From positions 7,174-12,626 of the forward strand of contig DHIZ01000078.1 of assembly GCA_002404055.1 (NCBI GenBank): 5,453 bases of DNA, read 5' to 3'. The stretch's first letter is position 1; every line of letters begins with the position of its first letter. Position numbers and translations under genes: made by a program. Of this stretch, positions 4,702-5,453 are shown in pieces. The notes beneath the pieces are model-generated. The model saw only the letters and a program-made list of their open reading frames with translations. It did no database searches and was not told the DNA's origin. This stretch comes from Chloroflexi bacterium UBA4733 (lineage in GTDB: Bacteria; Chloroflexota; UBA4733).

Positions 4702-5453
4702 TACGGGTTCCTTTCTGCCGCATAATAGCGCTGCAACGCCGCCTTCACCGGTACGCCATTGGGGGCGGGCGTGCCACTCCAGTCGCTGATGACCGCCGGA
4801 AAGGCGCAGACATCCGAGGCGGCATACCAGGCCCAGGAGATCCAGCCGATGCGATTGGCAGGGTTGCCGTCCGGCGCGTCGAAGTAGTTGATGAGTTGGG
4901 TCATCACGCTGGGCGAGCAGAACGGCGTCTGACCGGCGAAGGGGCCGAATTCGCTTGCCACAATGGGATAGTTTGCGGTGAGGGCGCCGAACGTTGCGTG
5001 GAGTTGAGCGGGGTCGACCAAAGTATAGTAGGGGTGGGTGGCGTACACGATGTTGTCGCCTTGCAACGGGTGCTGCGGAACACCGCTGAGGTCGCGCGAC
5101 CAATCGAGTCCGCCCACGAAGACCAGGTTACGGAAACCGGCCTGACGCACCGTGTTGTAGAGGTCTTGCATGCCGACGGCCTGCCAGCCCTGGTCGGTCG
5201 TGCAGCCATGCAGCCAGCACTGCCAGGAGACGCCATGCGGCTCGTTATAGAGGTCGAAGAAGACGCGAGGGTTATCCTTGTAATGCCCGGCCAGCGTTTG
5301 CCAGAAACGTAGCGAGCGCGCATCCGCCATCTCCTGCTGGCCCATGTTGGCGATGCAGGGGTCGCCGCGATCCGACCAGTGCAGGTCGATCAGGGCATTC
5401 ATGCCGGCGGCATTGACCCAGCCGACCAGCGCGTCCAGCGTGGCCAGGTAGTC
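4701..5453 (-). CDS. GH5 (cellulase-family) glycoside hydrolase, N-terminus outside window
   Basis: The 250 visible residues cover most of a retaining (beta/alpha)8 glycoside hydrolase of family GH5, which cleaves beta-glucans, mannans or similar beta-linked glycans. Counting from the first visible codon: 'GMNALIDLHWSD' (17-28) carries the active-site His25 on an early strand; 'VFFDLYNEPHG' (64-74) has Asn70 and the acid/base Glu71; 'YATHPYY' (137-143) has His140 and Tyr142; 'PIVASEFGPF' (163-172) has the nucleophile Glu168; and 'ISWAWY' (205-210) supplies the late-strand Trp. All catalytic residues visible in this part are present. The frame runs unbroken past base 5453. The missing N-terminus should hold the first strands and probably a signal peptide, which I cannot see. 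It ends in TAA overlapping the ATG of the downstream secreted protein. The exact substrate and GH5 subfamily cannot be set from motifs alone. Confidence 0.93.
   Translation of the reverse strand, partial: DYLATLDALVGWVNAAGMNALIDLHWSDRGDPCIANMGQQEMADARSLRFWQTLAGHYKDNPRVFFDLYNEPHGVSWQCWLHGCTTDQGWQAVGMQDLYNTVRQAGFRNLVFVGGLDWSRDLSGVPQHPLQGDNIVYATHPYYTLVDPAQLHATFGALTANYPIVASEFGPFAGQTPFCSPSVMTQLINYFDAPDGNPANRIGWISWAWYAASDVCAFPAVISDWSGTPAPNGVPVKAALQRYYAAERNP

Noticed and set aside
3868..4725. Plus-strand 285-codon open frame, Gly/Val-rich
   Set aside because: Antisense shadow of the secreted-protein gene; long stop-free frames are expected opposite GC-rich genes.
4702..5103. N-terminal extension of the secreted protein into the GH5 gene (about 134 codons)
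   Set aside because: The frame is open but Arg/His-rich and out of frame with the GH5 enzyme. A signal peptide at ATG 4701 and a TAATG overlap fix the true start.
4695..5312. Plus-strand 205-codon open frame
   Set aside because: Antisense to the GH5 gene, whose catalytic motifs are unmistakable on the minus strand.

Overview
This GC-rich window looks like chromosomal DNA from a Chloroflexota-type bacterium. That assignment is inferred from protein character: a Uma2-family protein, a small uncharacterised companion, and a secreted protein whose 'TAFTDGYxTWINGP…LRLNTQRF' block followed by an LppP/LprE-like C-terminus I associate with that phylum. No rRNA, tRNA, CRISPR array or intact insertion sequence was seen.

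Layout from left to right. (1) Positions 1-798, minus strand: the N-terminal membrane half of an ABC exporter, running off the left edge. It has a TTG start fixed by an in-frame stop just upstream, a good Shine-Dalgarno (SD) site, and a sigma70-like promoter. (2) Positions 892-1233, plus strand: the C-terminal third to half of an alpha/beta hydrolase. It lacks the nucleophile half but has its own AGGAGG and ATG. (3) Positions 1246-2343, minus strand: an intact aminoglycoside-phosphotransferase/ecdysteroid-kinase-like small-molecule kinase, converging on the hydrolase remnant. (4) Positions 2344-2955: about 0.6 kb without a convincing gene, holding short broken reading frames, a candidate kinase promoter and a small imperfect direct repeat. 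(5) Positions 2956-3222, plus strand: an 88-residue soluble protein of unknown function. (6) Positions 3260-3826, minus strand: a complete Uma2 (DUF820) family PD-(D/E)XK-fold protein. (7) Positions 3889-4701, minus strand: a secreted protein with a signal peptide and an LppP/LprE-like C-terminus. (8) Positions 4701-5453, minus strand: most of a GH5 (cellulase-family) glycoside hydrolase with both catalytic glutamates; its N-terminus lies beyond the right edge.

The clearest functional unit is the GH5 enzyme and the secreted protein. The stop and start codons share one base (TAATG), which points to translational coupling and a joint extracellular role, plausibly polysaccharide degradation or binding. 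Uma2 follows 62 bp later on the same strand and may be independent. The left half reads as a patchwork: an exporter promoter lies directly against a decapitated hydrolase, and a decayed stretch sits upstream of the kinase. Both suggest past rearrangement. I see no evidence for a large new defence or mobile system. The most novel items are the coupled GH5/secreted pair, the decapitated hydrolase with an intact translation start, and the uncharacterised small protein next to Uma2.
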